DNA from: Bacteroides sp.
Lineage (GTDB): Bacteria > Bacteroidota > Bacteroidia > Bacteroidales > Muribaculaceae
Assembly (NCBI GenBank): GCA_014801735.1
Contig: JAAVDO010000006.1
Coordinates: forward strand, 338,953-348,454
Reading direction: 5' to 3'
DNA: 9,502 bases
Below the pieces are notes generated by a model, which saw only the letters and a program-made list of their open reading frames with translations, searched no databases and had not been told where the DNA came from. A program made the position numbers and the translations under genes. Shown piece by piece: positions 1 to 7,211 of the stretch (within the stretch, counting starts at the first letter, position 1; each line of letters starts with the position of its first letter).

Positions 1-140
1 CGGAAAAGAAAATCCGGCCCAAAAAGCGTCGCAAAAAGAAACTTGGGGGCAAAGTTAAAGCTGAGCCCTCAGCGAGCCTTGCGGAGCAGAATGTAGATTG
101 GATGGTAGGTGAGGGAGGAGAGACCCGATCTGAGAAGTGA
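1..140 (+). CDS. Possible C-terminal tail of a plus-strand gene entering from the left (partial)
   Basis: The first bases are purine-rich on the plus strand. Read from base 3 they give a strongly basic stretch (KKIRPKKRRKKK, then GGKVKAEP) ending at a TGA at 138-140. Lysine/arginine tails like this are common at the ends of RNA-binding proteins such as helicases and pseudouridine synthases, but nothing here identifies a family. If this frame is real, it overlaps the 3' end of the convergent bioG-bioC gene by 72 nt. A second open frame, from base 2, stops at 56-58 and would avoid the overlap; a third stops at 94-96. The stretch could also be simple intergenic DNA. The call rests only on composition. 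Confidence 0.33.
   Translation, partial: EKKIRPKKRRKKKLGGKVKAEPSASLAEQNVDWMVGEGGETRSEK
60..73 (-). terminator. Weak hairpin at the bioGC stop codon, possible terminator
   Basis: GCTGA (60-64) and TCAGC (69-73) can form a 5-bp stem with a 4-nt loop. Read on the minus strand, the hairpin is followed by TTTAACTTT, a broken T-run. The stem includes the bioGC stop codon. It is short and the tail is interrupted, so termination here is doubtful and the operon may continue leftward. Confidence 0.25.
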
Positions 141-1460
141 GCGTAGGGAGGCGATTCCCCGCGAAGCGCCCCCGGCGTTAACTCCCGTAAGGCGTAGATG
201 GGCTATTATCTCAGCAGGGCCACTGAAATCAAGGCGGATATGCTCGGCACTGACGCAAACCTCATCGTCGGGATCGGAAAACGCAGCAGTCGCGATCTGA
301 TGCCATCCGTCGGTGTCGATATACTGAAGCTTACGGCTCTGATAGGGATGCAGCTCGCTGAAAGTGTCAGGGCCAAAAGTCGAGAAAACACATACCCCTC
401 CGGGAGGCAGAAGACGACGGCAACGGGTAAGGAATCTCATCGGCGAGTTGAACCACTGTATCGCCGAGGCTCCGACAACAGCATCAGTCCCGCCAACCGG
501 AAAACTACAGATAGCAGTCTCGGCATCGCAGCACTCCACCGCTCTGTCGAGACCGGCACCAGCTCCAAGGGCGATATCCCAAAGACGAAGATCGGCAGGA
601 TTGAAAGCATCGAGATACATGCGGGTAAAAGCTCCGGTCCCGACACCGATCTCAAGCACTCTGGGTGAAGGCTGAGAAGAGAAAGCGCTCCACAGAGCGA
701 GCAACCTTTCCGACGCACGGTGCTGAGCGTGAGCGTTGGCATCGTAAGTGGTCGCACCTTCCGAGAAACTCCCGGCCATTTCTTCCTTACCCACAATCTC
801 GCTGAGTAGCACAGGCTGAAAATCAACCAGATGTCCCGAATGAATTATGTGGACATTAGGGTGCCCTGCCCAGGCGCGGCGCTGATTGTCGGATGGAATT
901 ATCAGGTCAGTATCTGGAATGTAGACCGAATCGAAAAGTAATTCCGAGGAGGACTCAAAGGGATAGTTTCGGTCGCGGATAGCTGTCAGTTCATCCTTAA
1001 GTTCCTGGATATCACGCGCTGGAGCCTTTGCCATAAATGCATTGAAACGTTCCGACGAATCGCACATACGGCGGTTAAACTTCCTGAGACTGCGATCGTT
1101 GAGCCCGGCACGAGTACCCTCGAATATTGCAACAGGAATACCTCGGGTGTCGTCGACGGGATAAAGTGTTCCTGCCACAGCAATACATCTGGTAATCGGC
1201 AGAATATCCTGATATGCAGCAATAAACGATGCTGCCGCCACAACTCCAAACGACCATCCGATCACACAGATCTCGGAATAACCGTCAAGTTGGAGAACGG
1301 AAAAATCAATTTCACGGTAATCCCAGACCACCGTCACGTCGTAGCCCTTGCGCCCAAGAGTGGCGAACGGAGCTGCATCCATGCCCCATCCGGCAAAAAA
1401 AAGGATGAGGCGTTTTGCTGACGAGGAGGAGGTGTCGCGGCTTACCGGATAAAACTTCAT
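69..1460 (-). CDS. bioGC: BioG-BioC fusion: pimeloyl-ACP methyl ester esterase plus malonyl-ACP O-methyltransferase
   Basis: A 463-residue bifunctional biotin-synthesis protein. Residues 1-225 are a BioG-type (DUF452) alpha/beta hydrolase. It has an oxyanion-region FAGWG at 22-26, the nucleophile elbow GWSFG at 68-72 (Ser70), a likely acid Asp185 in DLIIPSDNQRRAW, and a likely catalytic His210 in HSGHLVDF. Residues 230-463 are a BioC-type SAM methyltransferase, with the family's N-terminal FSEGATTYDANAHAQ signature, SAM motif I VLEIGVGTG at 268-276, the AIQWF motif at 333-337, and LPPGG followed by FSTFGPDTFSEL at 351-370. By family knowledge, BioC methylates malonyl-ACP so that fatty-acid synthase will extend it, and BioG removes the methyl group once pimeloyl-ACP methyl ester is made. 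The start ATG overlaps the bioF stop by 4 nt (ATGA), which implies translational coupling. The protein is cytoplasmic, and neither half looks truncated. Confidence 0.93.
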   Translation of the reverse strand: MKFYPVSRDTSSSSAKRLILFFAGWGMDAAPFATLGRKGYDVTVVWDYREIDFSVLQLDGYSEICVIGWSFGVVAAASFIAAYQDILPITRCIAVAGTLYPVDDTRGIPVAIFEGTRAGLNDRSLRKFNRRMCDSSERFNAFMAKAPARDIQELKDELTAIRDRNYPFESSSELLFDSVYIPDTDLIIPSDNQRRAWAGHPNVHIIHSGHLVDFQPVLLSEIVGKEEMAGSFSEGATTYDANAHAQHRASERLLALWSAFSSQPSPRVLEIGVGTGAFTRMYLDAFNPADLRLWDIALGAGAGLDRAVECCDAETAICSFPVGGTDAVVGASAIQWFNSPMRFLTRCRRLLPPGGVCVFSTFGPDTFSELHPYQSRKLQYIDTDGWHQIATAAFSDPDDEVCVSAEHIRLDFSGPAEIIAHLRLTGVNAGGASRGIASLRSLLRSGLSSLTYHPIYILLRKAR

Positions 1461-2572
1461 AACGGGGAAAGTGTAGAGAGTGCGTTGCGCAGAGCAATTA
1501 CCTGATCAATCGATTGAGCTGCACTAAGACTGATGCGCAAGCGCTCAGTGCCAGGAGGTACAGTTGGAGTGCGAATCGGCAGGACTTTAAGACCGTAATC
1601 GCCGAGCAAACGGGCCGAAAGGGCCACAACAGCTTCGGGGTCGCCGACAATATGGGGGAAAATATGGCGACGGTCGGGCGAAAGAACTGCGGCAAGATCG
1701 CGCAGATGATCCCTATCGCTATCCATCTCAAGCATACGGCTGAACATGAAAAGAGTCCATCGCGAGACAAGTGGAGGGAGAGCCGTACTGAAAATCAAAC
1801 TACGGGCCGAGTTGACCACCCAGTTGATTACCGAATAGGAAGCCGCCACAAAGGCTCCGGCAGAGGCGATGGCCTTGCCGAACGTACCGACGATCACATC
1901 GACTTCGGCCGGCGATTTGGATGCTGCTACAAGACCGAGACCCGAAGGTCCCTCGACACCTATGGCATGAGCTTCGTCAACGTAGAGTGTAACTTGCGGA
2001 TACCGGCGGCGGATATCAATGAGCCGATCGATATCGGCACGGTCTCCATCCATACTGTAGACGCTCTCAACGATAACCAAAATGCCGTCAGGATAATCGT
2101 CAATTTTACGTTGGATCAGTCGCTCAAGGCGATCGAAATCGTTATGAGGGAAACGAGTGAAGTCGGCCTTACTGAGGATGATGCCGTCAATAATGCTCGC
2201 ATGAACAAGCTTGTCGGCAAGGATAAGAGTTCGGCCTCCTTTTGCCAAAGCCGGAATCAGACCGGTATTGGCATGATACCCACTGCCCATAAGCAACACG
2301 CTGCGGCCATCGTAAAGCGATGAGAGAAATGTTTCGAGCGAACGATGGTCAGCCTGACGGGCAGCGAGGAGCCGGGAAGCGGAAGAAGTGAGGGGTGACA
2401 TTCGATTCGCGACATCGGCCATGAACTCAGCCTGGAGATCGGTACGCGCCGCAAGACCGAGGTAATCGTTGGAAGAGAAATCGACCGTAGGCGATTTCGA
2501 CCAATCGTCGGGAATATTCCGGAGATTGCCGGATTGCTCAAGCTCCCGGAGCCGGGTAGCGATATCAATCAT
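1457..2572 (-). CDS. bioF: 8-amino-7-oxononanoate synthase (BioF)
   Basis: A PLP enzyme of the alpha-oxoamine synthase family that condenses pimeloyl-ACP with alanine to give 8-amino-7-oxononanoate, CO2 and free carrier. It is 371 residues, slightly short of the usual 380-390. Visible motifs are FSSNDYLGL (32-40), GSGYHANTG (96-104), the PLP-stacking His124, ESVYSMDGD (169-177), VDEAHAIG (198-205, with Asp199 for the pyridine nitrogen and His202), and the Schiff-base lysine Lys233 in TFGKA. The C-terminal [15 protein letters not shown] is also typical. The gene starts with ATG inside the last 8 nt of bioA and ends in a 4-nt overlap with bioGC, so all three are translated from one compact message. 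All key residues are present, so I expect an active enzyme. Confidence 0.96.
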   Translation of the reverse strand: MIDIATRLRELEQSGNLRNIPDDWSKSPTVDFSSNDYLGLAARTDLQAEFMADVANRMSPLTSSASRLLAARQADHRSLETFLSSLYDGRSVLLMGSGYHANTGLIPALAKGGRTLILADKLVHASIIDGIILSKADFTRFPHNDFDRLERLIQRKIDDYPDGILVIVESVYSMDGDRADIDRLIDIRRRYPQVTLYVDEAHAIGVEGPSGLGLVAASKSPAEVDVIVGTFGKAIASAGAFVAASYSVINWVVNSARSLIFSTALPPLVSRWTLFMFSRMLEMDSDRDHLRDLAAVLSPDRRHIFPHIVGDPEAVVALSARLLGDYGLKVLPIRTPTVPPGTERLRISLSAAQSIDQVIALRNALSTLSPL

Positions 2573-3902
2573 CGGGAAGGATTGCGATCATTTGTTGCAC
2601 GAGGGTGGTCAAATCGCTGTCGGATATGATGTAAGGGGGCATTATATAGACATTCCGACCAAAGGGACGCACCCAGATACCATGTTCCACGCACTTGCTC
2701 TGGAACTCACCGACATTGACGGGATTTTTCATCTCGATCACCCCAATAGCTCCGAGCACACGCACATCGACAACCGACGGGAGGCTCCGTGCAGGTTCGA
2801 GCAAGCGTTCCATCATCTGCTGAAGATGAGCTATGCGCGGCTTCATATCCTGCTGCCTGAGCAAACGTAGCGAAGCGACGGCCACGCTGCATGCAAGCGG
2901 ATTGGCCATAAATGTCGGGCCATGCATCATCACCCCGGCCTCGCCGTCGGCAATGGCATCGGCGACAGCACGTGTTGTGAGGACGGCGCTGAGCGTCATA
3001 TATCCGCCGGTGAGGCCCTTGCCGACACACATGATATCGGGCTGAACTCCGGCATATTCCCAGGCAAAAAGACGACCGGTGCGCCAGAAACCGGTAGCGA
3101 TCTCGTCGAAAATCAGGTAAACGCCATACTCATCGCAAAGGCGTCGAGCCTCACGAAGATACTGAGGATGATAGAACCACATTCCGCCAGCCCCCTGCAC
3201 TATCGGCTCAAGAATAAGGGCTGCAATCTCGCCAGACTTTTCTTCAAACAGAGATCGCAGAGGCCCGATATCGGCAGGATCCCAAGCACCGTCGAAGCGA
3301 CTGCGTGGCTGAGGCACAAAATAGCGAACCGGGAGGGCCGGCCCGAAAGCACCATGCATACCGGTGACCGGATCGCAGACACTCATAGCATTCCAGGTGT
3401 CGCCGTGATATCCGGAACGGATAGTGGCGAAATTGGTCCGGTTGTGATCGCCATAGCGCGACACGGTAGCCTGAACCGCCATCTTCATCGCAACCTCAAC
3501 GGCCACCGAGCCGGAATCGGCGAAAAACACGCAGTCCATAGAAGGCGGGGCCATCTCGAGCAGGAGCTTGCCCAACTCGATTGCCGGCTGATGGGTAAGA
3601 CCGCCGAACATGACATGGCTCATGTGTGACAGCTGAGAGGTCACAGCCTCATTGAGGACAGGATTATTATAACCGTGGATCACACACCACCACGACGACA
3701 TTCCGTCTATCAGCTCGCGGCCATCGGCAAGTCGGATGCGTACGCCATCGGCAGAGTCGACAAGATAGGTTGGGAGAGGATTTTTGGTGGAAGTATAGGG
3801 ATGCCACAGGTGCTCACGGTCGAAAGCATCGGAGAGAACGTCGAAGGATGAAGCATCTTTTTCAGCTTGCGAAGAGGGGCATGATGAATGGTCAGTAGTC
3901 AT
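2565..3902 (-). CDS. bioA: Adenosylmethionine-8-amino-7-oxononanoate aminotransferase (BioA)
   Basis: A class III PLP aminotransferase that uses S-adenosylmethionine as amino donor to turn 8-amino-7-oxononanoate into 7,8-diaminononanoate. Numbered from the ATG at 3902 (445 residues), the motifs are LWHPYTS (32-38), DGMSSWW (66-72), SHVMFGG (95-101), GYHGDT (164-169), [11 protein letters not shown] (231-241), [10 protein letters not shown] (263-272, PLP-binding Asp266) and the PLP lysine Lys295 in [10 protein letters not shown]. The C-terminal [15 protein letters not shown] also matches E. coli BioA closely. The frame is open upstream to a TTG at 3929, but that TTG is part of the -7 promoter box, so the ATG at 3902 is the better start. 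BioA is first in the operon. No BioD domain is fused to it, unlike some Bacteroides homologues. Confidence 0.96.
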   Translation of the reverse strand: MTTDHSSCPSSQAEKDASSFDVLSDAFDREHLWHPYTSTKNPLPTYLVDSADGVRIRLADGRELIDGMSSWWCVIHGYNNPVLNEAVTSQLSHMSHVMFGGLTHQPAIELGKLLLEMAPPSMDCVFFADSGSVAVEVAMKMAVQATVSRYGDHNRTNFATIRSGYHGDTWNAMSVCDPVTGMHGAFGPALPVRYFVPQPRSRFDGAWDPADIGPLRSLFEEKSGEIAALILEPIVQGAGGMWFYHPQYLREARRLCDEYGVYLIFDEIATGFWRTGRLFAWEYAGVQPDIMCVGKGLTGGYMTLSAVLTTRAVADAIADGEAGVMMHGPTFMANPLACSVAVASLRLLRQQDMKPRIAHLQQMMERLLEPARSLPSVVDVRVLGAIGVIEMKNPVNVGEFQSKCVEHGIWVRPFGRNVYIMPPYIISDSDLTTLVQQMIAILPDD

Positions 3903-3926
3903 CGTGATAGAGATGTTATTTTGATG

Positions 3927-3934
3927 CAAAGGTA
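3927..3934 (-). promoter_or_regulatory. -7 promoter box for the bioA-bioF-bioGC operon
   Basis: Read on the minus strand, the bases are TACCTTTG, a perfect fit to the Bacteroidetes -7 consensus TAnnTTTG. The expected transcription start is near 3923, about 20 nt before the bioA ATG. The only TTTG upstream (3952-3949) leaves a 14-nt gap instead of 19-21, so no good -33 box is seen. I found no BirA-type long dyad in this region. Confidence 0.6.
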
Positions 3935-4007
3935 GCTAATATCGGCGACAAAACGGAGAATGAGGGGGATAAATGTATAATCGGACGGGAAACGGATTGA
4001 TAAAGCA

Positions 4008-4039
4008 TTTGCCTCAATGAAGGAATTGAGGTAATTTTG
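4008..4039 (+). promoter_or_regulatory. Bacteroidetes-type promoter of the U32/rlhA gene
   Basis: TTTG at 4008-4011 (-33 box) and TAATTTTG at 4032-4039 (-7 box, TAnnTTTG) are separated by 20 nt, within the 19-21 nt known for the Bacteroidetes primary sigma factor. The predicted start of transcription is near 4043, only about 5 nt before the ATG. A 7-bp inverted repeat occupies the whole spacer. Confidence 0.75.
4012..4031. repeat. Inverted repeat CCTCAAT-N6-ATTGAGG between the -33 and -7 boxes
   Basis: CCTCAAT at 4012-4018 and ATTGAGG at 4025-4031 are perfect reverse complements around the 6-nt spacer GAAGGA. The 20-bp element begins directly after the -33 box and ends directly before the -7 box. 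This is the position of a repressor operator or of an activator site. No regulator in the window can be tied to it. Confidence 0.6.
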
Positions 4040-4047
4040 CAGAAGAT

Positions 4048-5898
4048 ATGGTAAAAGAAATTGAACTGCTCGCCCCGGCGCGAGATCTTAAGGTAGCACG
4101 GGCTGCAATAGCCAGCGGTGCTGACGCCGTGTATATCGGCGCCCCCAGTCACAGCGCCCGGGCTGCGGCCGCGGTAACGACCGACGACATACGAAAATCC
4201 ATAGAAGCTGCCCATCCCTTCGGAGTGAAAGTGTATGTTGCGCTCAACACACTGATTTATGACAATGAGCTGAGGGATGTAGAGCGAATGATAAGCGAAC
4301 TTTATAAGGCTGGAGCAGATGCACTGATAGTGCAGGATCCGGGAATCACAAAGCTTGATCTGCCACCCATAGCACTGCATGCCAGCACCCAGTGTGACAT
4401 ACGCACCCCGGAGAAAGCTTTATGGCTGGAATCGCTCGGATTCACACGCATAGTACCGGCACGCGAACTGACCATCAAGGAGATAGCCGACATACACGAG
4501 GCGGCCCCGAGACTCGAGATAGAGGCTTTCGTACACGGAGCACTCTGCGTGAGCTACAGCGGCGACTGCAGGGCAAGCCACGTGATGACCGGACGGAGCG
4601 CTAACCGAGGCGAGTGTTCGCAGATATGCCGACATGCATTCACCCTGCTTGACTGTAACGACAGGGTGCTCGTGAGAGACAAATATCTGCTGTCGCTGCG
4701 TGATCTGAACCGATCGGCTTATCTGGGCGAAATGCTCAGGGCAGGCGTCGAATCGCTGAAGATTGAGGGCCGGCTGAAAGATGAAAGTTATGTGATGGAT
4801 ACCGTCGGATATTACCGACAAGAACTTGACCGGATCATAGAGGCCAATCCTGAACTGTATAAGCGGGCATCGCACGGAACCTCACGACTGAATTTCACAC
4901 CATCGCCTGAACTGGCTTTCAACCGTGGATTCACCAGCTATTTCACCGAAGGACACAATCCCGGCGGAAACCTGAAAATGGCAACGCTCGATACTACCGG
5001 CCGACTCGGGACGACAATCGGCAGAGTGAGGCGGACGCTTAAGGGCGGCGGGATCGTTATAGACCTGAAAGATGGTGTGAGACTTAGCAACGGCGACGGA
5101 CTTGCATGGACCGACCGTCAGAACGGTACGGTAGCAGGGATGAGAGTAAACCGCGCTGAAGGCAACACAGTATATGCGGCACCGGGCACAAAACTGATAC
5201 CGACAGCGGGAACAGAATTGCGACGCACGGCCGACAGCCAGAGAGAAAAAAATCTTGAAAAACAGGACGCGGCCGTCAGAACTCTTGGAATGAAAGGAAC
5301 ATTGCGAATAACTCCGGGAAATATGCTAACGCTTGATCTTGAAGCCGAAAACGGAGCTAAGGCGTCGGCAGCAATCGAGATTCCGACACCGGATAGAGCA
5401 GAAAAGCCGCAGAAAGAGCAGAGACTGAGAGCACTGAACAAAACGGGCGACAGCATATACAGACTGTCCGAACTGGACGACCGTGCGGGCAACCTGTTCA
5501 TTCCAGCTTCCTATCTGTCGAGACTACGCAGGGAAGCTATTGACATTCTTGAAAAAACAGCGGAAGCCATTTACGCATATCCTAAACCAGGACAGACGAC
5601 AGAAATGAGACTGCCGGACGGAGTACCTGCAGTGAACGTAGCCAACCATCTGAGCCGGGAGCTGTATGATCAGCGCGGAGCCACGGAAACGGTGACAGCA
5701 ATAGAATGTCAGCCGGGCATCCGAAAGGGAACGCACGTGATGAATACACGCTACTGCCTGCGACGAGAACTCGGAATGTGTCTGCGCACAGCAGCCGGAA
5801 AAGAATGGCAAGGTCCGCTATACCTGAAAGATGGCTCGGGAAAGAAAATGAGAGTGGACTTCGACTGCGCAAAGTGCGAGATGAATCTGTACGTGTAA
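4048..5898 (+). CDS. rlhA: U32-family RlhA-type protein, likely 23S rRNA 5-hydroxycytidine synthase
   Basis: A 616-residue member of peptidase family U32. These proteins are often annotated as proteases or collagenases, but the E. coli RlhA branch hydroxylates C2501 of 23S rRNA. The sequence resembles E. coli RlhA along its length. Examples are ELLAPARDLKVAR near the N-terminus, DALIVQDPGITKLDLPPIAL (91-110), HASTQCDIRT (111-120) and the U32 signature HGALCVSYSGDC (163-174), followed by TGRSANRGECSQICR (181-195). Cys167, Cys174, Cys190 and Cys194 are candidate iron-sulfur ligands. The C-terminal half fits DUF3656, and a final FDCAKCEM CxxC (Cys607, Cys610) matches the RlhA C-terminal motif. 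Having DUF3656 and this length separates it from the shorter TrhP tRNA hydroxylases. The start is fixed by the conserved N-terminus; the next in-frame Met is residue 81. The gene is divergent from bioA and probably monocistronic. Confidence 0.88.
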   Translation: MVKEIELLAPARDLKVARAAIASGADAVYIGAPSHSARAAAAVTTDDIRKSIEAAHPFGVKVYVALNTLIYDNELRDVERMISELYKAGADALIVQDPGITKLDLPPIALHASTQCDIRTPEKALWLESLGFTRIVPARELTIKEIADIHEAAPRLEIEAFVHGALCVSYSGDCRASHVMTGRSANRGECSQICRHAFTLLDCNDRVLVRDKYLLSLRDLNRSAYLGEMLRAGVESLKIEGRLKDESYVMDTVGYYRQELDRIIEANPELYKRASHGTSRLNFTPSPELAFNRGFTSYFTEGHNPGGNLKMATLDTTGRLGTTIGRVRRTLKGGGIVIDLKDGVRLSNGDGLAWTDRQNGTVAGMRVNRAEGNTVYAAPGTKLIPTAGTELRRTADSQREKNLEKQDAAVRTLGMKGTLRITPGNMLTLDLEAENGAKASAAIEIPTPDRAEKPQKEQRLRALNKTGDSIYRLSELDDRAGNLFIPASYLSRLRREAIDILEKTAEAIYAYPKPGQTTEMRLPDGVPAVNVANHLSRELYDQRGATETVTAIECQPGIRKGTHVMNTRYCLRRELGMCLRTAAGKEWQGPLYLKDGSGKKMRVDFDCAKCEMNLYV

Positions 5899-5902
5899 AT
5901 TA

Positions 5903-5929
5903 ATAGGTAATTTCAACATTTTTACCTAT
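5903..5929. repeat. Inverted repeat ATAGGTAA-N11-TTACCTAT overlapping the galE -7 box
   Basis: An 8-bp perfect inverted repeat: arms 5903-5910 and 5922-5929, spacer 11 nt. The right arm runs into the first three bases of the galE -7 box. The stem is AT-rich and lacks a T-run right after it, so a role as rlhA terminator is unlikely. An operator is more plausible. Confidence 0.5.
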
Positions 5930-5934
5930 ATTTG
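5927..5934 (+). promoter_or_regulatory. -7 promoter box for galE
   Basis: TATATTTG fits TAnnTTTG exactly. No clear TTTG is found 19-21 nt upstream, so recognition may depend on the -7 box or on an activator. The predicted transcript start is near 5938, giving a leader of about 60 nt. The leader's first bases (5939-5956) can fold into a 5-bp hairpin, GCGAC/GTCGC, with an 8-nt loop. AAGGA at 5984-5988 is a possible weak ribosome site upstream of the ATG at 5998. Confidence 0.6.
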
Positions 5935-5997
5935 CAGCGCGACAGAGAAGAGTCGCCGACACAGAAACTATCAATCAATACATAAGGAAAAAATATC

Positions 5998-7035
5998 ATG
6001 AGCAAACCGAGAATTCTTGTGACCGGCGGAACCGGTTATATCGGCTCACACACCGTAGTCGAGCTACAGAACGCAGGCTATCCGGTGGTAATCATCGACA
6101 ACCTGAGCAACTCAAACGTAGAAGTTCTTGACGGCATCGAGCGCATATCGGGCATCCGTCCTGATTTCGTAGAGGCCGACTGTACCGACATGGCAGCTTT
6201 AAACAAACTGTTTGCCGACTATCCCGATATCCGCGGTATCATCAACTTCGCAGCATCGAAGGCCGTTGGCGAGTCGATGGAGAAACCCGTGCTGTATTAC
6301 CGCAACAACCTCAACACGCTCATGAACCTTCTTGACGAGATGGGTCCGAACGGAGTGAAGGGCATAGTATTCTCATCGTCGTGCACGGTGTATGGCGAAC
6401 CCGATGTGAATCCGGTGACAGAGCAGAGCCCCATCAAGAAGGCAACCTCGCCCTACGGCAACACAAAGCAGATATCGGAAGAGATAATCACCGACGTGAT
6501 AAATGCCGGCGCACCCTTCAAGGCCGTTATACTCCGCTACTTCAACCCGGTAGGCGCACACCCGAGCGCAGAGATCGGAGAGCTGCCCAACGGCGTTCCT
6601 CAGAACCTGATCCCCTACCTGACTCAGACCGCTATCGGTATCCGCAAAGAACTGAGCGTGTTCGGTAACGATTATGATACACCCGACGGCTCGTGCATCC
6701 GCGACTTCATCAACGTTGTCGATCTGGCTAAAGCTCACGTTATCGCAATCGAGCGTATGCTGGAGGACAAGAGCGAGGAAAAGATCGAGATCTTCAACCT
6801 GGGCACAGGCGTAGGTCTGTCGGTTCTGGAACTTATTGCTTCGTTTGAGCGCGCAACCGGCGTTAAAGTTCCTCACAAGATCGTTGGCCGCAGAGCAGGC
6901 GATATCGAGAAAGTGTGGGCTAATCCGGCACATGCCAACAACGTTCTGGGCTGGAAGGCCGAGACCCCTATCGACGACACCATGCGTTCGGCATGGGCAT
7001 GGCAGTGCAAACTGCGTGAGCGCGGCATCATGTGA
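5998..7035 (+). CDS. galE: UDP-glucose 4-epimerase (GalE)
   Basis: A 345-residue extended short-chain dehydrogenase that interconverts UDP-glucose and UDP-galactose using bound NAD, feeding the Leloir pathway and surface polysaccharide synthesis in the cytoplasm. The Rossmann NAD motif is GGTGYIG (10-16). VIIDNLSNSN (31-40) follows, as is typical of GalE. The catalytic part shows SSSCTVYG (126-133) and the YxxxK pair Tyr153/Lys157 in SPYGNTK. Further GalE signatures are LRYFNPVGAHPS, PDGSCIRDFINVVDLA and the C-terminal GRRAGDIEKVWANP. The length is normal (E. coli GalE is 338). It has its own promoter and a strong terminator, so it is probably a single-gene unit. UDP-GlcNAc epimerisation by the same enzyme cannot be excluded from sequence. 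Confidence 0.96.
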   Translation: MSKPRILVTGGTGYIGSHTVVELQNAGYPVVIIDNLSNSNVEVLDGIERISGIRPDFVEADCTDMAALNKLFADYPDIRGIINFAASKAVGESMEKPVLYYRNNLNTLMNLLDEMGPNGVKGIVFSSSCTVYGEPDVNPVTEQSPIKKATSPYGNTKQISEEIITDVINAGAPFKAVILRYFNPVGAHPSAEIGELPNGVPQNLIPYLTQTAIGIRKELSVFGNDYDTPDGSCIRDFINVVDLAKAHVIAIERMLEDKSEEKIEIFNLGTGVGLSVLELIASFERATGVKVPHKIVGRRAGDIEKVWANPAHANNVLGWKAETPIDDTMRSAWAWQCKLRERGIM

Positions 7036-7054
7036 TAACACTCTGAACGAATGA

Positions 7055-7105
7055 CAGAAGGGGAAGCGTAAGGATTGAGTCCTTATGTTTCCCCTTCTGA
7101 TTTTT
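7055..7105 (+). terminator. Strong intrinsic terminator after galE
   Basis: Bases 7055-7074 pair with 7080-7099 over 20 positions, including two G-T wobbles, around the 5-nt loop TTGAG. TTTTT follows at 7101-7105. The outer part is CAGAAGGGGAA paired with TTCCCCTTCTG. It begins 19 nt after the galE stop. Confidence 0.93.
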
Positions 7106-7168
7106 AATTATTTAACAGGAAAGATGCGACTTTATTGACGAAGAGCTGTTAATCTTTAAAACACACAA

Positions 7169-7196
7169 CGAGCGGACCGCGACGAGCGACCCGCCA
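7169..7196 (+). repeat. Imperfect 14-bp tandem repeat in the cupin leader
   Basis: CGAGCGGACCGCGA (7169-7182) is followed directly by CGAGCGACCCGCCA (7183-7196), identical at 11 of 14 positions. This GC-rich block stands out in an AT-rich leader and ends 15 nt before the cupin ATG. No clean -7 box was found for this gene; TAATCTTTA at 7150-7158 is only an off-spaced match. Confidence 0.4.
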
Positions 7197-7211
7197 AAAA
7201 CGAAAAGAACT

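Noticed and set aside
198..668. Plus-strand open frame of 156 codons
   Set aside because: Antisense to the BioC half of bioGC, low-complexity translation with no domain.
1514..2323. Plus-strand open frame of 269 codons
   Set aside because: It lies entirely antisense to bioF, whose motifs are complete, and its translation resembles no family. A shadow of a GC-balanced coding strand.
2922..3629. Plus-strand open frame of 235 codons
   Set aside because: Antisense to bioA, with no recognisable motif and no promoter of the type seen at the real genes.
3903..4047. A BirA operator or biotin-linked regulatory site
   Set aside because: I looked for a long dyad of the TTGTAAAC-spacer-GTTTACAA type near bioA and saw none. 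The only dyad (4012-4031) belongs to the divergent rlhA promoter.
3916..4380. Minus-strand open frame of 154 codons crossing the bioA-rlhA intergenic region
   Set aside because: It covers both promoters and the conserved start of rlhA on the opposite strand, and its protein is not recognisable.
4048..5898. Annotation of the U32 gene as a collagenase or protease
   Set aside because: The match to E. coli RlhA along the sequence, including the DUF3656 region and C-terminal CxxC, supports an rRNA hydroxylation role instead.
6373..7041. Minus-strand open frame of 222 codons
   Set aside because: Antisense to galE; cysteine-rich nonsense-like translation without motifs.
7036..7211. A small RNA or tRNA between galE and the cupin gene
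   Set aside because: The only strong structure is the galE terminator hairpin; no cloverleaf or other RNA family pattern is visible.
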